A stretch of 64,000 nt of DNA from Apus apus (taxonomy: Eukaryota > Chordata > Aves > Apodiformes > Apodidae). The DNA lies in assembly GCF_020740795.1 (NCBI RefSeq), contig NC_067296.1:2333001-2397000 (forward strand). Reading direction: 5' to 3'. The position numbers were made by a program, and so were the translations under genes. The notes beneath the pieces are model-generated. The model saw nothing but the letters and a program-made list of their open reading frames with translations. It was not told the DNA's origin and did no database searches. Positions within the stretch are counted from its first letter, which is position 1. The number at the start of each line of letters is the position of its first letter. This document shows positions 60,210 through 64,000 of the stretch, one piece after another.

Positions 60210-60959
60210 GAAAATTAATCAAGATATTTAATACAGTGCAATCCATAGTAGTTTCTTAATTAAAATAACTGTGTGCACGTATCTGGATGGGTTATCAATT
60301 ATCACAAAAAAAGCAATAAACATTGTAGTGCTATGTAGAAAAATGTACAACTGAAATTAAAATCTTCCCTATTTCCAAGACAGCATTTTTGTCAATTGCA
60401 AATCATTATCACCAATTAACATGGGAACAGTGAGGCCACTGGTGCAGTGACAAACACAAGGCTGGTCACACATCAGTCAGGAATATAAATATAGAACTTG
60501 CAGAGAACTAAAAAACTAAAGCATTGCTGCATCTAAACACAGTAAGAAGCCAACTGTGGCTTATGACTTTTCCTGTTGGTTTTTTTTTTAATGCCTTACA
60601 AGACTTCTAGACACACTAAAACTGACTTAAAATGACAGAGAGTTTTTCAATTCAACACGGCCCAAACTTTTGAAGATGAGGATCCAGCAGTGGCAGCAGC
60701 ACAGTCCAAAAGCTGAATGTTTGATTTTGCAAATACCTTTTAAGAGCAATTCAACCGTATTAAACCTCAGGCAATTCCCCCTTCTCCTCTTTCCTTCCTC
60801 TGTGCAGACCATGCTATGCAGAAAACAGCAATGCAGTTCCCACTGCTTTGGGTTAAAATTAAAGATAAAAGACATTTTGCTTATGCTTTCTCCTCAACAC
60901 AACACATTTGCACTCAGAATAGGTAATCAAAGTCTTTTTCCAGCCAGTTACTGCTGTGG
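60210..60959 (-). other. CHMP4B: CHMP4B 3' UTR
   Basis: A moderately AT-rich, repeat-free stretch follows the CHMP4B stop. An ATTAAA signal on the minus strand at 60227-60232 suggests cleavage near 60210 and a UTR of about 750 bases. The end is inferred; other A-rich motifs could be used. Confidence 0.6.
60227..60232 (-). terminator. Candidate poly(A) signal ATTAAA of CHMP4B
   Basis: Common variant hexamer on the minus strand, about 730 bases past the stop codon. No stronger AATAAA was noted between it and the stop. Confidence 0.45.
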
Positions 60960-61027
60960 TTACATGGTTCCTGCCCAAGCTTCCAGCTCTTTCATGTCAT
61001 CATCCTCTTCTTCCTCTTTCTTCTTGG
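60960..61027 (-). CDS. CHMP4B: CHMP4B last coding exon (ESCRT-III subunit, partial)
   Basis: CHMP4B polymerises on membranes as the main ESCRT-III filament in multivesicular body formation, cytokinetic abscission and membrane repair. This exon, after the acceptor ATTTTGCAG at 61029-61028, encodes the end of the protein: (A)KKKEEEEDDDMKELEAWAGTM and stop TAA at 60960-60962. It matches the CHMP4B C-terminus (KKKEEEDDDMKELENWAGSM in human) far better than CHMP4A or CHMP4C, which end in a -WAT type tail. The final amphipathic helix, with Met, Leu and Trp retained, is the ALIX Bro1-binding segment. The first codon is split (G|CC). All upstream exons lie beyond the right edge. Differences from the human tail are Asn to Ala and Ser to Thr, conservative for that helix. 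Confidence 0.9.
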
Positions 61028-64000
61028 CTGCAAAATATTAAAAGAAAACATATGAGTGGGAATTTTGACAGAACCCTAACTTGATTCTTTGCAGGACAGA
61101 AACCTGTGTGCCACTGACCTTACTCATAAATAAAGCACCAAATGCTGGGAGAGGAAAAAAAAACAATCAAGACCTTTTTGAATCAATGTAAAAGGTGCTT
61201 TCTGAAAATGGCAGAATGGGCTAAATTTCCTGATATTGCCACTTCAAGTGGAAAGAGACAAGAGCTCACAAAGGAAGAATGTAAATCAAGAGAGGCACAG
61301 CTAGCAGGTCTAGAGAGGTGATTCTTGTCCCTCTACTCTGCTCTGGTGGGACCCCACCCTGGAGTGCTGTATCCAGCTCTGGAGCCCTCAGCAGAGGAGA
61401 GACATGGAGCTGTTGGAGAAGGGCCAGAGAAGGGCCATGAAGATGATCCAAGGGCTGGAGCAGCTCTGCTCTGGAGACAGGCTGGGAGAGTTGGGGTGTT
61501 CAGCCTGGAGAAGAGAAGGCTCCAGGGAGACCTTAGAGCACCTTCCAGTGCCTGAAGGGGCTCCAGGAAAGGTGGGGAGGGACTTGGGACAAGGGCAGAA
61601 CATGATAGGACAAGGGGTGATGGTTTTTAACTGAAAGAGGGGAGATTTAGGTCAGACATCAGGAAGAAATTCTTCCCCATGAGGGTAGGAAGGCACTGGA
61701 ACAGGTTGCCCAGGGATGCTGTGGCTGCCCCCTCCCTGGAGGTGTTCAAGGGCAGGTTGGATGAGGCTTGTGTAGCCTGGTCTGTGGGAGGTGTCCCTGC
61801 CCATGCAGGGGGTTGGGACTTGATGGTCTTTAAGGTCCCTTCCAACCCAAACCAGTCTGTGATTCTATGAAATGTGCATGAAGGGTAAGATGACATTAGT
61901 GGGGTGCACAATCTTCCATAATCACCAACCAGCCTCCAAGCAGAAGACTGAGTTTTCAGCTTTTTCTCCCGCCACCTCCAGTACCACAGTCACTCCCCTA
62001 TAAACAATAAATCCCTTATTCCATCGTTGACTTCTCAAAGTGCAACAAATGAGGCTGCTGTGTTTTCATCTAACTAGGTACAGAATTTGGAGACCTTCAA
62101 TTCCTGTGTCAGTTCCAGCTCCTCAAAGGGCTGAAGAGCTGGGTATGTGCTGCTCCCCTCCTCTTGCCATCCTCACTAGCAGCTGGTTAGATGTGGATGT
62201 TACAATTTTTGGTCCTTCCAGGGCAGCAAATACTGCTATTTGTCATGACATGACAAGCCCAGCTTCTGGAGAGGAAAACCCATTAACTCAGTATAAAAGG
62301 CTGAGTTTGCACAGAAATAGCTGCAAGAAATTTGGAAAATACCCAAAAAACATGAGTGTTTTTGCTTCAAAAACGGGGGAAGAGTCAGGTAATTCATCCT
62401 CAAAATGGTTTGTGTCATTCTGAAGGAAACACATAAGAGAGAACTGAACCAGCTCTAAGTCAAACTCAAGACCTACCACCTGTACAAGTTTGGAATTAGT
62501 TTTCCTAAATTAAGCTCTTCTGGTCTCCATTAAGCAAAACCAGCATTTGCATGAGATTTCCCTGAGATCATTACAGCTGACAAGGCAACAGCAACAAATT
62601 TCTCATTCAGACTGATGAGGTCAAAATGCAGACAGATCCTGAGAGCCAGAAAAGCTGGGAAGTTCCACTCAGTGAATAAAAAGGAGGTACTAAGAGTCAG
62701 CTCTAGCACAGGGGACACATCACTTATTTCTGAGAGACAATAAGCCAAGGAAGCCCCTTTGGAAGTCAGACCATGATAAGCAGAAGTCAACTTTTAATCT
62801 CGGTGTAATTAAGTTAATTTTAAGTGAAAAACAACTGAGGTAAAAAACCCCAACCCACACACAAAATCCCCACCCACCACAGAATTCCAGGGTTTCCCAA
62901 ATGCTGGTTTTGGAGGCAGTTTTATTTAAATAAAAGGTAGCATGCTTTGTCACTACATTAAGGGAATTCTAACTTCCTTCCAAAAGTAGCTCAACATAAA
63001 TCCTAGAAAACAGTTTTTACTACCAAAAATTGTTTATAATTTTGATTATTTTTACTATCTGAGGAAGTGCTATGTCTACATAAGTCTTATGGTGTATGGT
63101 TATTTCAATATGTGCACAATCACACTGCCTCTTACTAGTGTGCAGTCACTACTACCTCATATAATGCAAAAAATACACTTGGGTTCAGGTCACTACACTT
63201 CAGTGTCCACACCCAAAGAATATTTAGAGAACAAATCTCATTAAAGCAGCTAGGAAATACAAATGTAATGCACACGTTTATTTCAACTATTTCTTCCATC
63301 ACTGAATCTGAATCTAGATAAAGTCTCAGATCTAAGACATTTTGATGTCACTCACTCCTCTCTCATCAACATCTGTCAGCAATTCTGCCCAGCAAAACAG
63401 AACTAGAGAAACACAAAAATCAATTATGGCAAAATAAAAACTGTAGCAGACAAGAAGCAAACTTCATAGCATGCCACCCAAAGCAGAACCTGGTTGTTTG
63501 GCAGTGTCTGCTGCTTCCCAGGTCCTTTTAAGCCTGGAAAGGCAACAAGAGAATCACAGATGCACTGACCAACTGGGACTATTTTCATTCTCCGGGGTCT
63601 TTTTGGACCTGGCACACAAAAGAAGCACACACTCTACAACTTTTTCATCATACATTAAAGGCAAAATAAGCTAGTAAAGCTTCCTATCCCATTAACACAT
63701 GCCAATGATATTCCAACTCCACTATATTCCATGAGGTATCACTTCCAGCTCATAGAAGAGTGGTCAGTTCAAATTTAACAGCAGCTTTGAACTGGCTGCG
63801 TAAATATGATCATCTCCTGTCCATTCTCCACGTAAAATCATCACACTAACAAAAATTTCCTAGATATATGTGCTGGAAGACTGGGATGAAAACAACTGTC
63901 CCCAAACAGGGGACTCTGAAGTCACTTCCTTCTAAAAAGCCAGAAAAGCAGGAATCAAACTAAAGAATCAAAGCAGCAGCAAGGAAGCATGACTCCAGGT
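61028..64000 (-). other. CHMP4B: Intron of CHMP4B, continues past the window
   Basis: No sequence resembling the preceding CHMP4B exon (the acidic DELMAELEELEQEELD region) is present on the minus strand, so this intron exceeds 2.97 kb. It contains one CR1 insertion (61280-61872); the remainder is AT-rich unique sequence with no open reading frame of note. Confidence 0.7.
61280..61872 (+). mobile_element. CR1 LINE fragment in the CHMP4B intron
   Basis: AGAGAGGCACAGCTAGCAGG to CAGTCTGTGATTCTATGA, about 590 bases, antisense to CHMP4B. It reaches into the reverse-transcriptase C-terminal region, with broken frame. Confidence 0.93.

Noticed and set aside
61028..64000. Search for the penultimate CHMP4B exon
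   Set aside because: No sequence coding for the acidic MAELEELEQEELD-type region on the minus strand; the exon must lie beyond the window.

Overview
The window is vertebrate nuclear DNA, almost certainly from a bird. Genes are split by GT-AG introns. The intergenic DNA is rich in chicken-repeat-1 (CR1) LINE fragments, which end in the avian CR1 tail (ATTCTATGATTCT, or its complement at the left end of minus-strand copies). No Alu, L1 or MIR elements were seen. I delimit about 28 CR1 pieces totalling roughly 9 to 10 kb, about 15% of the window. That is high for a bird. A lineage with a known CR1 expansion, such as woodpeckers and relatives (Piciformes), would fit, but this is inference.

Only two protein-coding genes can be supported, both on the minus strand. 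(1) A complete eight-exon perilipin gene lies at about 6870-11783. It has a TATA promoter, a short non-coding first exon, seven coding exons and an AATAAA signal. The predicted 447-residue protein is closest to perilipin-3 (TIP47): an N-terminal PAT region, a shortened 11-mer amphipathic repeat region, and a C-terminal helical bundle with the YFVRLGSL and WLVGPF motifs, followed by a longer acidic tail than I recall in mammalian PLIN3. (2) The last exon of CHMP4B (ESCRT-III subunit) is at 60960-61027, with its 3' UTR to about 60210. The rest of that gene lies beyond the right edge, so 61028-64000 is intron.

Layout: 1-6870 is non-coding with two CR1 copies. 6870-11783 is the perilipin gene. 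About 12-60 kb is a 48-kb stretch with no supportable exon. It holds most of the CR1 copies, scattered simple repeats, and several AT-rich, homeodomain-motif-dense blocks (near 31.1, 34.4, 40.1, 43.1-43.7, 44.5 and 46.0 kb) that look like candidate enhancers but can only be tested by alignment. 60.2-64 kb is the 3' end of CHMP4B.

I found no operon, CRISPR, phage or clearly new enzymatic system. The most interesting item is the perilipin gene: an intact PLIN3-type lipid-droplet coat gene in the CHMP4B neighbourhood. As I recall, mammalian PLIN3/4/5 sit in a different synteny block, so this may be a separate, little-described perilipin paralogue.
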